The notes under the pieces were generated by a model, which worked only from the letters and a program-made list of their open reading frames with translations, was not told the DNA's origin and did not search any database. A stretch of DNA of 22,586 nucleotides from an uncultured Collinsella sp. (lineage in GTDB: Bacteria; Actinomycetota; Coriobacteriia; Coriobacteriales; Coriobacteriaceae), in NCBI GenBank assembly GCA_902464565.1, contig CABQJV010000032.1, positions 1 through 22,586 on the forward strand, read 5' to 3'. Below are positions 1 through 7,146 of the stretch, piece by piece. Made by a program: the position numbers and the translations under genes. Positions within the stretch are counted from its first letter, which is position 1; each line of letters begins with the position of its first letter.

Positions 1-91
1 GTCATGCCGCCGAAGTTGAAAGGCAGATTGCCGCTCTGGCGGGCTTGCAGCGTCGAGCCGTTGCGCGGTTTGGAAAACCGCGCAACTAGAG
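1..91. other. Unassigned left edge with a 12-bp hairpin
   Basis: This edge is too short to assign. A perfect 12-bp inverted repeat, GTTGCGCGGTTT with loop GGA, spans 60-86 and lies directly after the gntR-1 stop at 92. It could end that minus-strand transcript, although no T-run follows on either strand. A plus-strand frame (3-89, ending at TAG) and the complementary minus-strand frame both stay open through the segment. The minus frame has the more G/C-rich third positions, but no usable start codon is visible after the gntR-1 stop. The neighbouring sequence to the left would be needed to decide. Confidence 0.35.
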
Positions 92-811
92 CTACATGAC
101 CATAACGTAGCGCGATCCCACGTAGTACTGCTTACCCATCAGGACCGGCTCGCCATTGGGACCCGTGAAGCCGGCGCGCAGGTTGAGCAGCGGATCGTGC
201 GGAGCAATGCCCAGCTCGGCCGCCTGCTCGGTATTGGCACGAACGGCCTCGACCGTGCGGTAGCCAACCGAAACAATCGGCGTTCCGCCAACACGCTCGA
301 CCTCGGCAAAAATCGACTTGTCCTCAAGATCGGCCGTCAACAGCTCACGGTAGGCATCAAACGGCACAAAGATGTTCTCCTCAAAGATGGGCTCGCCGTC
401 GGCCGTACGCACGCGCTTGATATGCAGCAGCAGCGCATCCTTCTGCAGGCCAAAGAACTCCATCTCGTTTTGGCGCGCCGGAACGATCTGGCGATCGATC
501 ACGTGCGCACCGGCCTTCATGCCGTTGCCGGCACACAGCGCGGTAAACGTCTGCAGCGTCGAGGCGTGAAACTGGCGGTTGATGTGCGGCGTGGAGACAA
601 AGGTGCCACGGCCCTGCTGCTTAACCAGGTAGCCATCGGAGCACAGCTCCTCGACGGCGCGGCGCACCGTAATGCGGCTCACATCGTACTGCTCGGCTAG
701 CTCAAGCTCGGACGGAATACGCTCCTTGGGTGCATAAACACCTTTCTCGATCGCATCCTTAATTTCGTCGTAAATCTGCTGGTAAAGCGGTGCATTTTTG
801 GGTGCAGGCAT
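92..811 (-). CDS. GntR-family (HutC/UTRA type) transcriptional regulator 1
   Basis: A 239-residue one-component repressor of the GntR superfamily. Residues 8-72 form the winged helix-turn-helix: the pattern LYQQIYDEIKDAI, then PSELELAEQYDVSRITVRRA, then the wing QQGRGTFV. Residues about 90-235 are a UTRA ligand-binding domain, which in this family usually senses a phosphorylated sugar or sugar-amine. The length is normal for HutC-type members. The ATG at 811 has only a weak Shine-Dalgarno (GAGTGA), suggesting low expression. Upstream, 848-860 carries the palindrome ACGT-N5-ACGT, which also occurs before the PTS operon and the EamA gene. From this I infer that the protein represses itself and those two units. 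The ligand is not visible in the sequence; an Amadori sugar phosphate would fit the context. Confidence 0.93.
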   Translation of the reverse strand: MPAPKNAPLYQQIYDEIKDAIEKGVYAPKERIPSELELAEQYDVSRITVRRAVEELCSDGYLVKQQGRGTFVSTPHINRQFHASTLQTFTALCAGNGMKAGAHVIDRQIVPARQNEMEFFGLQKDALLLHIKRVRTADGEPIFEENIFVPFDAYRELLTADLEDKSIFAEVERVGGTPIVSVGYRTVEAVRANTEQAAELGIAPHDPLLNLRAGFTGPNGEPVLMGKQYYVGSRYVMVM

Positions 812-847
812 ATCTAATCACTCTATCGAAATATCGAAATAACTAAT

Positions 848-860
848 ACGTATATAACGT
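848..860. promoter_or_regulatory. Candidate GntR-1 operator upstream of gntR-1
   Basis: The palindrome ACGT-ATATA-ACGT lies 37 bases upstream of the gntR-1 start, in an A/T-rich stretch. The same ACGT-N5-ACGT layout occurs at 6996-7010 (PTS operon) and, with one mismatch, at 8269-8281 (EamA gene). Read another way, all three sites contain a TATAACG-like heptamer repeated with a 9-bp period. Recurrence at exactly three promoters of one locus is the evidence; binding by GntR-1 is inferred. Confidence 0.55.
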
Positions 861-902
861 CTAGTTTCATATTACCTCATAATGATAAAACGATACACCC
901 TC

Positions 903-942
903 CCTACCAAAAAGCGACAGCTTCATTTTGGTAGGTTTTATC
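903..942. repeat. REP-like palindromic repeat, copy 1
   Basis: The arms CCTACCAAAA (903-912) and TTTTGGTAGG (925-934) flank the core AGCGACAGCTTCA, and the conserved tail TTTTATC follows. The element matches copy 2 (3038-3077) with about four substitutions over 40 bases, and matches copy 3 (10382-10413) in inverted orientation. It lies between the end of the YitT gene and the start of gntR-1. The inner bases AAGC-GACA-GCTT form a second small hairpin found only in this copy. Confidence 0.75.
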
Positions 943-950
943 TGGGCAAA

Positions 951-981
951 CGAGAGTCTCTCGAAAGCAACGGGGCTTTCG
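951..981. repeat. Two overlapping palindromes downstream of the YitT gene
   Basis: CGAGAG-T-CTCTCG (951-963) overlaps a second hairpin, CGAAAGC-AACGGG-GCTTTCG (962-981). They lie about 50 bases past the YitT stop on the minus strand. They could help end that transcript or stabilise its 3' end, but no T-run follows either stem, so a classical terminator is not claimed. Confidence 0.4.
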
Positions 982-1030
982 GGGGGGCTCGTTCGGATGG
1001 GTTGCGCAGGACCGGCAAAATGCCAATACC

Positions 1031-2038
1031 CTACTTGCCGTCGTCCTGCTGCAGGCTGTCCTGTTCGCTGAGGCGCGCCTGCCTGCTGGCCATGCGTGCG
1101 GGCTTGTCGGGATCGGGAACGGCCGTGGGCATGGGCTCGTCGACATGACCACCCCACCAGCCGCCCACAAAGTTGAGCGTGTGGAACACGTTGATCACGG
1201 CGCCGGGATCAACGTCGCACACCAGCTTGATAATGTCCTGGCTCTCGTAGGTCGAGACAACGGTGTTCAGCAGGTACATCTTTTCGCGGCTATATCCGCC
1301 GACGACCTCGGCGCAGCTTATGCCGTGCTGAAAATGGTTTACGTAGGCAGTCATGACCTCGTCTGCCTTACGCGTCGTGATCTGCAGCGTCACGCGATCG
1401 TAGCGACGATAGAAACTGTCGATGGTCTTGGTCGAAATAAACTGGAACACGATGGAATACGCCGCCTTGTCCCAGCCAAACATAAAGCCAAAGATCGCCA
1501 GGATAAAGCAGTTGAAACCAAAGATGACGCCCCAGATGGTCTTGCCCGTGTGGTTGGAGACCCACAGCGCGATAAAGTCGGTGCCGCCGGTGGATGCGCC
1601 GGATTTAAGTGCGATGGCAGCGCCCAGACCCGAGACCACGCCGCCAAAAATGATTAGCATGATCTTGTCGCCCAAAAATGGAGCGAAGTGAAAGACGTTG
1701 AGGAACAGCGACGAGAGCACGACCTGCATCATCGAGAAGATGACGAAGCGCTTGCTAATGCCGCTCCAGCATAGGAGCGCCACGGGGATGTTGAGCGCGA
1801 GCATGCCGAGCGAGATGTCGATGTGAACGCCGCCCAGCGAGGTAACGCGATCGAGTAGGACCGCGACGCCGGTAAGACCGCTCGGAAGCAGGTCGGCGGG
1901 CCGAATGAACGCCTGGATCAGGAATGTCTGGAGAACGGCGGAAATCGTGACCGCCACGGCAGTAATAGCGCGGCGGACGATGGTGAGGCGGCCGAGTACG
2001 AGCACTCGGTCCGTGAGCTGATCGATGGCGTTCGCCAC
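1031..2038 (-). CDS. YitT-family membrane protein (DUF2179 C-terminal domain)
   Basis: A 335-residue integral membrane protein of the YitT/DUF161 family, whose biochemical role is unsettled. The start is GTG at 2038, chosen because AAAGGAG sits five bases upstream; there is no better ATG. About five hydrophobic segments cover residues 25-200. The family signature SGASTGGTDFIA is at 147-158. A soluble DUF2179 domain covers about 215-297, with the usual Gly-rich ending VGGWWGG. About 38 residues after that are charged, Pro/Gln-rich and probably disordered, making the protein somewhat longer than typical members of roughly 280-300 residues. It stands alone on the minus strand between two palindrome-rich spacers. 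Nothing ties it to the sugar-amine genes except position. Confidence 0.9.
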   Translation of the reverse strand: MANAIDQLTDRVLVLGRLTIVRRAITAVAVTISAVLQTFLIQAFIRPADLLPSGLTGVAVLLDRVTSLGGVHIDISLGMLALNIPVALLCWSGISKRFVIFSMMQVVLSSLFLNVFHFAPFLGDKIMLIIFGGVVSGLGAAIALKSGASTGGTDFIALWVSNHTGKTIWGVIFGFNCFILAIFGFMFGWDKAAYSIVFQFISTKTIDSFYRRYDRVTLQITTRKADEVMTAYVNHFQHGISCAEVVGGYSREKMYLLNTVVSTYESQDIIKLVCDVDPGAVINVFHTLNFVGGWWGGHVDEPMPTAVPDPDKPARMASRQARLSEQDSLQQDDGK

Positions 2039-2392
2039 GCAGGCTCCTTTCGAAGGCAGATGTAGTTGTGGGGTATGTCCGCGATTGTAGCATGGAGCGT
2101 GCGGGGGCGCTTCAATTCACCCTCTCTCGACAACCAAAGCGGGACCAGCAACCCCACGACCAAAGGCCTAAATTACAAGTGAGTAGACTTTTTACGATCT
2201 GCCGAGCACACCCAAAACCGCCACCCCTGTGACCTGCGGTTTTACAAAGGAAGATATGCATTGTGCTCGGCCTGCGCCAAAAAGTCTACTCACTTAGCCC
2301 GAATCGAAGCCAAACGGATCCAAATAGATGACAAATTAAGCCAATCCGCAGCAAAAGACGCGTGAATCAGTGCTTCTCGCGGCGGATTGACG
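2039..2392. other. 354-base spacer without a gene
   Basis: This spacer separates the HAD gene (stop at 2393) from the YitT gene (start at 2038). It is more A/T-rich than the genes and contains no credible coding frame. Its main content is the 119-bp nested inverted-repeat element at 2177-2295. The YitT promoter should lie between about 2045 and 2176, but I see no convincing -35/-10 pair there. Confidence 0.7.
2177..2295. repeat. 119-bp element of three nested inverted repeats
   Basis: Three perfect inverted repeats are nested about one centre. The outer arms are AAGTGAGTAGACTTTTT (2177-2193) and its complement (2279-2295), 17 bp. The middle arms are GCCGAGCACA (2201-2210) and TGTGCTCGGC (2262-2271), 10 bp. 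The inner arms are AAAACCGC (2214-2221) and GCGGTTTT (2236-2243), 8 bp. The strand would fold into one long interrupted stem. The sharp outer termini resemble a miniature inverted-repeat mobile element, but I see no clear target-site duplication (the flanks are ..TTAC and AGCC..). There is no coding content. Confidence 0.75.
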
Positions 2393-3022
2393 CTACAAAG
2401 CGGCCAAAATGTCGGTCAGATTATCGATAACGGCATCGGCTCGCGATTGATCGAGGCTGACACCCTCGTGCGGACGCAGCGCCAGGACGCGGGCGCCGGA
2501 GCGCTTGCCAGCCTCGATGCCCAAAGGCGAGTCCTCGATAACCAGGCACTCGGCAGGCTCCACCCCCAGCGCCTCCATGGCACGCAAGTAGATCTCGGGG
2601 TCGGGCTTAAACGCACTGCACTCGTGACCGCTGATGGTGTAGTCCAGCACGTCGGCGATACCGGCAATCTCCACCAGCTCGTCGATCAGCTCGCGATAGG
2701 ACGAGCTCGCGATGGCGCACTTCACGCCGCGCTCATGTAGCTCACGCATCACCGGTTCCGTCTGCTCGTTGAGCAGCTCGGCATACGGAACGGGGTGGTC
2801 CGGGCTGTAGACCTGCTTGTACTCCACGCGCAGGCGCTCGCGCAGCTCAACATCGTCGGGCACCAGCGCCTCCCAAATGGCCGGCTCGTTAGACCCCGAA
2901 AGATCGGGAATCTCGTCAAAGTGGAACCCCTTCTCTTCCATAAACGCCACGCGGCGACGGTTGTAGAACCACTCGGTATCGACCAGCACGCCGTCCATGT
3001 CAAACAGCACTGCCTTGATCAT
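2393..3022 (-). CDS. HAD-family phosphatase/phosphomutase (beta-phosphoglucomutase-like)
   Basis: A 209-residue haloacid-dehalogenase hydrolase, subfamily IA. Motif I is FDMDGVLVDTE, with nucleophile Asp8 and acid/base Asp10. A helical cap covers about 15-90. Motif II is in IASSS (about 104-108), motif III is Lys139 in FKPDPEIY, and motif IV is VIEDSPLGIEAG with Glu163/Asp164. This arrangement fits beta-phosphoglucomutases and small sugar-phosphate phosphatases; sequence alone does not decide between them. The start is ATG 3022, eight bases after GGAGG. The ATG at 3028 is almost inside that ribosome binding site, and the longer frame reads through a repeat. The gene follows the PTS/deglycase operon but lies beyond its terminator (3117-3148), and REP-like copy 2 sits in its leader. 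A role in the same sugar pathway is plausible but unproven. Confidence 0.88.
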   Translation of the reverse strand: MIKAVLFDMDGVLVDTEWFYNRRRVAFMEEKGFHFDEIPDLSGSNEPAIWEALVPDDVELRERLRVEYKQVYSPDHPVPYAELLNEQTEPVMRELHERGVKCAIASSSYRELIDELVEIAGIADVLDYTISGHECSAFKPDPEIYLRAMEALGVEPAECLVIEDSPLGIEAGKRSGARVLALRPHEGVSLDQSRADAVIDNLTDILAAL

Positions 3023-3037
3023 ACGCATCTCCTCCCA

Positions 3038-3077
3038 CCTGCCAAAAAGGGACAGGTTTATTTTGGTAGGTTTTATC
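3038..3077. repeat. REP-like palindromic repeat, copy 2
   Basis: CCTGCCAAAA (3038-3047) and TTTTGGTAGG (3061-3070) flank the core AGGGACAGGTTTA, followed by the same TTTTATC tail as copy 1. It lies in the leader of the HAD gene, two bases from that gene's GGGAGGAG ribosome binding site. A folded stem here could therefore affect translation or protect the message. The AGGGACAGGTTT core is shared with copy 3. Confidence 0.75.
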
Positions 3078-3116
3078 TTGGGTTTTGCGACGCGACAGGC
3101 GTGCCCTCCCCAAAGC

Positions 3117-3148
3117 AAAAAAGGGGACGGGGCGCAAACCCCATCCCC
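3117..3148 (-). terminator. Rho-independent terminator of the PTS-deglycase operon
   Basis: Read on the minus strand, GGGGATGGGG (3148-3139) pairs with CCCCGTCCCC (3132-3123) around a six-base loop, with a single internal mismatch. A run of six T follows at 3122-3117. It lies 35 bases past the stop of the SIS deglycase gene and closes that operon before the HAD gene. Confidence 0.85.
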
Positions 3149-3182
3149 TCTCAATCAACCCGTAAGGTCTACTTACTTGTGA

Positions 3183-4166
3183 TTAGTAGGAAAGCTTCCA
3201 CATGTAGCGACGCATGGTCAGCGGGTGCTGACGGGCCTCGGCGATCTGGTTGCCGTACTCGCGCATAACGGCGAGGTGCAGCAGCGGGTTGAAGTAGGTG
3301 ACGACGCTCGCGGGCACAGCGTCGGCCAGGCCGTAGTCCTTGGAGTCGATCAGAGCGACCTTGGCGCCCATGCGCTCAAGGAAAGTGAGGGCGCGGGCGT
3401 CCATCGGACGGGTGGCGCCATCGGACATGAAGAAGACGTAGGGCTTACCCTCGGTGGAAACCTCGAACGGGCCGTGGAAGTACTCGCCGGTGTTGTAGGC
3501 GGCGGCGTCGATCCACTGCATCTCGGTGAACAGGAAGGCGGCGTGAGAGTAAGCCATCTTCTCGGAGGCACCAGAGGCCATGAAGTAAATCATCTTGTCG
3601 TCCTTGAAGTCCTCAGCGAACTTCTTGGCGAGCTTCTTGCAGTGCTGAGCGGCGTTCTCGCAGAGCTCGAAGACGTTGGTAAGGCCGGTGATCATGTCCT
3701 CGTAGTGGTCATAGCCCTCGGTCTGCTGAAGGATCTCGACAGCAAGAGCGATGGCGTAGCCGGGCTTCTCGCACTTGGCAGCGAAGTTGGCGTGGAAGCC
3801 GTGAACGATGACGTAGTCAGCGTCGACGGTCAGAGCGGAGCCAGCCTTGTTGGTGAGGGAGACGACCGGGCAGTTGTGCTTCTTGGCGGTCTTGTTGGCC
3901 TCGACGGTCTCGGGCGTGGAGCCACCGAGGGAGCAGGTGATCACGAAGGTGTGCTCGTTGACCCAGGAGGGCGTGTCGTAGTTGAACTCGTTAGCGGTGA
4001 AGATCTGAACGTTCAGCTTGTCCGTGTTGTTGGCCAGGAAGTACTTGGCGGGGTAAAGGTCGGACATGGAAGCACCGCAGCCGACGAAGGCGACGCTGTG
4101 AATCTCGTGGTTGGACAGGACGTCAGCGACGATCTGCTTAGGGAGGTTAAGGTCGATCTCGTACAT
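3183..4166 (-). CDS. SIS-domain sugar-amine 6-phosphate deglycase 1 (FrlB/GfrF/FraB-like)
   Basis: A 327-residue protein with two SIS domains, about 20-155 and 190-320. The phosphosugar loop SLGGSTPET is at 79-87. Glu215 (in FTEMQW) and His231 (in EYFHGPFE) are 16 residues apart. This matches the Glu214/His230 acid-base pair I recall for Salmonella FraB, a fructose-asparagine-6-phosphate deglycase. The HGPFE block and the C-terminal RRYMWKLSY are typical of FrlB-like deglycases. The likely reaction splits a 6-phosphorylated Amadori product into hexose-6-phosphate and free amino acid in the cytoplasm. ATG 4166 is chosen because AAAGGA lies nine bases upstream; ATG 4175 abuts that site. It is the last gene of the PTS operon, 196 bases after IID with two hairpins in the gap. 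The exact substrate is unknown; glucosamine-type isomerase activity is the main alternative. Confidence 0.82.
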   Translation of the reverse strand: MYEIDLNLPKQIVADVLSNHEIHSVAFVGCGASMSDLYPAKYFLANNTDKLNVQIFTANEFNYDTPSWVNEHTFVITCSLGGSTPETVEANKTAKKHNCPVVSLTNKAGSALTVDADYVIVHGFHANFAAKCEKPGYAIALAVEILQQTEGYDHYEDMITGLTNVFELCENAAQHCKKLAKKFAEDFKDDKMIYFMASGASEKMAYSHAAFLFTEMQWIDAAAYNTGEYFHGPFEVSTEGKPYVFFMSDGATRPMDARALTFLERMGAKVALIDSKDYGLADAVPASVVTYFNPLLHLAVMREYGNQIAEARQHPLTMRRYMWKLSY

Positions 4167-4258
4167 CTGACACATTCCTTTCGATTTTTGCGACGCCACA
4201 TTGCCGGGCGCTCGCAGGGTTACCGTGGTTTGGACCGAGTCGCCGGCCCGTTGAGGAT

Positions 4259-4284
4259 GTGACAAAGGAACTGCCCTTTGTCAC
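4259..4284. repeat. Hairpin between IID and deglycase 1 (REP-like)
   Basis: GTGACAAAGG (4259-4268) and CCTTTGTCAC (4275-4284) form a perfect 10-bp stem with a six-base loop. No T-run follows on the minus strand. In the middle of an operon this is more likely an mRNA stabiliser or processing point than a terminator. Palindromes of this GTGACAAAGG type are, from general recollection, common dispersed repeats in gut bacteria. Confidence 0.65.
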
Positions 4285-4298
4285 GTATAGGGATGGAA

Positions 4299-4329
4299 GC
4301 CTGCCTGGGGTATGGGATGCCAGGCAGGC
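4299..4329. repeat. Second intercistronic hairpin, just after IID
   Basis: GCCTGCCTGG (4299-4308) and CCAGGCAGGC (4320-4329) make a perfect, G/C-rich 10-bp stem with an 11-base loop, 34 bases beyond the IID stop. Only TTCC follows on the minus strand, so termination would be weak at best. With the hairpin at 4259-4284 it separates the transporter genes from the enzyme gene. Confidence 0.65.
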
Positions 4330-4362
4330 CCCCGGGGAAAGCGGTTAGGCGCTTAGTCGCGA

Positions 4363-5196
4363 CTAGGCCAGGATGCCGGCCGCGGAGAGGGCAATGCCGC
4401 CCACGATGGCGATCACGAGAAGCCAACCGGTGTTGACGTTCTTCTTGATGAGCCAGTACATAAGGCCGGTGAGGCCAAGGGAGATCATCTGGGGCATCAT
4501 GCCGTCTAGGATGTCCTGGATAACGACGGTACCCTCAGCGAACTGCAGCGGGGTGGTAGCGCCGATCAGCGTAGCGATCATGCCGCCCACGGACATAAGA
4601 CCCACGATGCCGCAGACATACATGAGCTTCTCCATGAGGTCGCCGCCCTGAAGCTTGCTCAGGTACTCGTGGCCGCCCTGATAGCCCATCTTGGCTGCGA
4701 ACCAAGTGATCAGCACAGAGGGGACAATGGAGATGAGCATGGCCAGGATCGGGCCCATGATGGAGCCCTGCTGGGCCAGCTGAACGCCCAGACCAAAGGC
4801 GATAACGCGGATGGTGCCCTGGAAGAAGGAGTCACCAATGCCGGAAAGCGGGCCCATGAGGGAGGTCTTGACCGCGTTGATCGAATCGGGATCGAAGTTC
4901 TCGGGATCCTTGGCGTACTCCTCCTCCATGGAGGCGGAGAGGCCCAGGATGAAAGCGCTCGTCTGCGGGGTGCAGTTGTAGAACGCCATGTGACGGTGGT
5001 AAGCCTCTTTCTTAGCAGCGAGCTGCTTGGGGTCGGACTCGTCCGGATAGAGGCGATCGAGCGTGGGAACCATGCCGTAGAGGAAGCCCATGTTCATCTG
5101 ACGCTCGTAGTTCCAAGAGGCCTGGATGGCCCAGGAGCGCCAGAAGAACTGGCTGACCTTCTTGTTCAGGGACACGTCCTTGGTTGCGGTTGCCAT
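4363..5196 (-). CDS. PTS mannose/fructose/sorbose-family transporter subunit IID
   Basis: A 277-residue membrane subunit of a mannose-class phosphotransferase permease. It pairs with IIC to move the sugar across the membrane while IIB phosphorylates it. Family landmarks are SWNYERQMNMGFLYGMVP (27-44), the segment CTPQTSAFILGLSASMEEE (about 75-93), MGPLSGIGDSFFQGTIR (114-130) and a hydrophobic C-terminal half with several membrane segments. ATG 5196 is preceded by AAGGAGG at eight bases. The longer frame to 5313 overlaps IIC and lacks support. The gene starts 13 bases after the IIC stop, which suggests translational coupling. The mannose class includes the Salmonella Gfr permease for glucoselysine and fructoselysine, which fits the deglycase next door. 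Confidence 0.95.
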   Translation of the reverse strand: MATATKDVSLNKKVSQFFWRSWAIQASWNYERQMNMGFLYGMVPTLDRLYPDESDPKQLAAKKEAYHRHMAFYNCTPQTSAFILGLSASMEEEYAKDPENFDPDSINAVKTSLMGPLSGIGDSFFQGTIRVIAFGLGVQLAQQGSIMGPILAMLISIVPSVLITWFAAKMGYQGGHEYLSKLQGGDLMEKLMYVCGIVGLMSVGGMIATLIGATTPLQFAEGTVVIQDILDGMMPQMISLGLTGLMYWLIKKNVNTGWLLVIAIVGGIALSAAGILA

Positions 5197-5209
5197 AGTG
5201 TGTTCCTCC

Positions 5210-6004
5210 TTAGTCTTCGTCGTCTTCGAGCGGATCGTAGTCGGAATCGACACCGGCAGCTGCATGGGAACCGTTGAACTTGAAGCCCATGAAGACGACA
5301 GCCAGGCACACACCGATCAGAGCGACCGCGATGACGGACAGGTTGAGGTAAGCGGCGAGCAGGAAACCGATGAACAGGAACGGAGTCATACCCTTCTTGA
5401 TCATCATGGTGAGCAGCAGGGCCAGGCCGTAGGCGGTCATGATCTTGGTCGAAACGTTAAGACCAGTGGACAGCCACTCGGGAACCATGTTGACGATGGC
5501 CTGAACCAGGTCGGTGCCAACAAAGACGGCGAGGAAGATCGGCAGGAAGTACATGATGGCGTACAGACCGGAGCCGGCGCAGATGTGCATACGGTAGGCG
5601 GTCTTGAACTTTCCGTTATCGATCGCGCTATCTGCCACATGGGTGAGGGCGGCGATGATGGAACGGAACACGATGCCGAGGAGCTGACCCAGGACGGCGA
5701 CCGGGATGGCGATCGTCATGGCGGTCTCGGCGGAAGCATCGGTCAGGCACGCAAAGGCAGCGGCCACGATGCCGCCCAGGACCATATCGGGCGGAACGGC
5801 GGCGCCGACCTGCACCAGGCCCATGGACACGAGCTCGACGGCGGCACCGACGGCAAGGCCGGTGGGCACATCGCCCAGCAGCAGACCGACGAGCGTAGCG
5901 CCAACGAGGGGCTGCTCGAAGTTAAGACGACCGAGCAGGCGGGAGTCCCACATGCAGAACACGCCGACGAGGCCGACGAGCACCGCACTGATGAACGTAT
6001 TCAT
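5210..6004 (-). CDS. PTS mannose/fructose/sorbose-family transporter subunit IIC
   Basis: A 264-residue polytopic membrane protein forming the main translocation channel with IID. It begins MNTFISAVLVGLVGVFCM and contains the family block FEQPLVGATLVGLLLGD, followed by repeated hydrophobic helices and VGAAVPPDMVLGGIVAAAF. The C-terminus is acidic (DYDPLEDDED). ATG 6004 is preceded by GAAAGGAG. It begins 36 bases after the IIAB stop and ends 13 bases before IID, so the three PTS genes form one tight unit. Substrate choice in mannose-class systems lies largely in IIC/IID and cannot be read from the sequence. Confidence 0.95.
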   Translation of the reverse strand: MNTFISAVLVGLVGVFCMWDSRLLGRLNFEQPLVGATLVGLLLGDVPTGLAVGAAVELVSMGLVQVGAAVPPDMVLGGIVAAAFACLTDASAETAMTIAIPVAVLGQLLGIVFRSIIAALTHVADSAIDNGKFKTAYRMHICAGSGLYAIMYFLPIFLAVFVGTDLVQAIVNMVPEWLSTGLNVSTKIMTAYGLALLLTMMIKKGMTPFLFIGFLLAAYLNLSVIAVALIGVCLAVVFMGFKFNGSHAAAGVDSDYDPLEDDED

Positions 6005-6040
6005 ACCCTTCTCCTTTCAGTCAGGCAAAAGCCTGGTTGA

Positions 6041-6964
6041 TTACAGCTTGGCGTCGATGTCGACGCTCTGATACGTAGGGGTCTGCTGAACATAGAGCTT
6101 AATGCCCATGTCGAGCAGCTGGTTGACGTCTGCCTTCTGGGCGGCGTCGAGGAAGACGGAGCTGTCCTTGCCGCCGACCTGGTCGGCACCGTCGTGGTTG
6201 GCGGTGGCGCCCAGGTTGATGGCGTCGAGCTTGTAGCCCTGGCAGAACTGCAGCATCTCGGCAGTGTTGCCAAAGACGAACATGACGCGCTCGCCGAGGG
6301 TGTTGAGCTTGTCCATCTTGGCGAGGGCACGCTCGACGGTGAAGACGTTCAGACGCACGCCCTGGGGCTTGGCCAGCTTAAGAGCGCCCTTCTTGATGTC
6401 ATCGTTGGCGGCAGCGTTGTCGACGACGATGATGCGCTCGGCCTGAACCTTGGTGGTCCAGGTAAAGACGACCTGGCCGTGCAGCAGACGGTAGTCAAGA
6501 CGTGCGAGGACGATCTTGGCGGGACCGGAGCTGTGACGGGACGCCTTGGCCTTCTTGGCGGGAGCCGCGGCAGCCTCGACCGGTGCGTTGGGATTGGTCA
6601 GACCGGCGCGGGCCTCGTTGATGAGGGCTGCGAGCTCGGCACCCTTGACGGGGACGGGGCTCATAGCGAGCGTGAGCGCCAGCGGGATGTTGAAACCGCT
6701 GACAACCGTGAACTTCGTGCCGTTCTTGGAAAGCTCGACCATGCTGTTGTTGACCGAGCTGCCGAGCATATCGGTCAGCACATAGACAGTGTCGTCCGCG
6801 TTGAACGTGGCGATCATGGCGTCCACCTTATTGGTGATGGGCTCCTTGTCGTCACGAGCAAGCGACACGACGTGGACGTTCGACACGTCGCCGAGAACCA
6901 TCTCGAGCGTGTCTTTGGCGCCTGCGGCCAGGCCGCCATGAGATGCGAGAATGATCTGATTCAT
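6041..6964 (-). CDS. PTS mannose-family IIAB fusion protein
   Basis: A 307-residue cytoplasmic phosphocarrier. Residues 1-125 are IIA, with the phosphorylatable His9 in LASHGGLAAG. An Ala/Pro/Lys-rich linker follows (about 126-147). Residues 150-307 are IIB, with His162 in ARLDYRLLHGQVV, the canonical IIB phosphorylation site. Phosphate passes from HPr to His9 to His162 to the incoming sugar. The A-B fusion is like E. coli ManX, whereas, as I recall, in Salmonella Gfr the A and B proteins are separate. ATG 6964 has AAAGGAGGAGG just upstream. As the first gene of the operon, it follows a perfect TATAAT -10 box and a candidate GntR operator at 6996-7010. Confidence 0.95.
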   Translation of the reverse strand: MNQIILASHGGLAAGAKDTLEMVLGDVSNVHVVSLARDDKEPITNKVDAMIATFNADDTVYVLTDMLGSSVNNSMVELSKNGTKFTVVSGFNIPLALTLAMSPVPVKGAELAALINEARAGLTNPNAPVEAAAAPAKKAKASRHSSGPAKIVLARLDYRLLHGQVVFTWTTKVQAERIIVVDNAAANDDIKKGALKLAKPQGVRLNVFTVERALAKMDKLNTLGERVMFVFGNTAEMLQFCQGYKLDAINLGATANHDGADQVGGKDSSVFLDAAQKADVNQLLDMGIKLYVQQTPTYQSVDIDAKL

Positions 6965-6990
6965 CTTGCCTCCTCCTTTTCGTTATGGTC

Positions 6991-6996
6991 ATTATA
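6991..6996 (-). promoter_or_regulatory. -10 box of the PTS-deglycase operon
   Basis: On the minus strand the hexamer is a perfect TATAAT, 27 bases before the IIAB start codon. I see no good -35 box at 16-18 bases (the best is A/T-rich and non-consensus), so an activator or an extended contact may be needed. The candidate operator at 6996-7010 touches this -10 box, a typical place for repression. Confidence 0.6.
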
Positions 6997-7010
6997 ACGT
7001 CTTATACGTT
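6996..7010. promoter_or_regulatory. Candidate GntR-1 operator at the PTS operon promoter
   Basis: The perfect palindrome AACGT-CTTAT-ACGTT immediately abuts the TATAAT box of the PTS operon. It is the best copy of the ACGT-N5-ACGT motif found upstream of gntR-1 (848-860) and the EamA gene (8269-8281). A half-site CGTTAT (6981-6986) also faces it from the downstream side. The repressor assignment is inferred. Confidence 0.6.
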
Positions 7011-7146
7011 GCTTATATTGCTAATTAGTATAAAGACCGTTCGCGGGTGAAAATCGACCGTTGACGGGTTTAACGTACTCGAAACGTTGGACTGGGTAGG
7101 CCGGCGCTAGCTGGATAACCCCAGGTCAGACCCTGCGCGCAATCCC

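Noticed and set aside
3023..3154. N-terminal extension of the HAD protein by 44 residues
   Set aside because: The extension is translated from the REP-like repeat and terminator region, while the ribosome binding site GGAGG is correctly placed for ATG 3022.
3225..4262. Long plus-strand frames opposite the two SIS genes (3225-4262 and 8506-9480)
   Set aside because: Both are antisense shadows with low-complexity Val/Gly/Leu-rich translations and no motif. The minus-strand SIS proteins are clearly real.
7071..7146. Possible terminator between the EamA gene and the PTS operon
   Set aside because: Only short imperfect stems (for example CTGG and CCAG around GGTTAT) are present, and no T-run follows on the minus strand. 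Some read-through into the PTS operon cannot be excluded.
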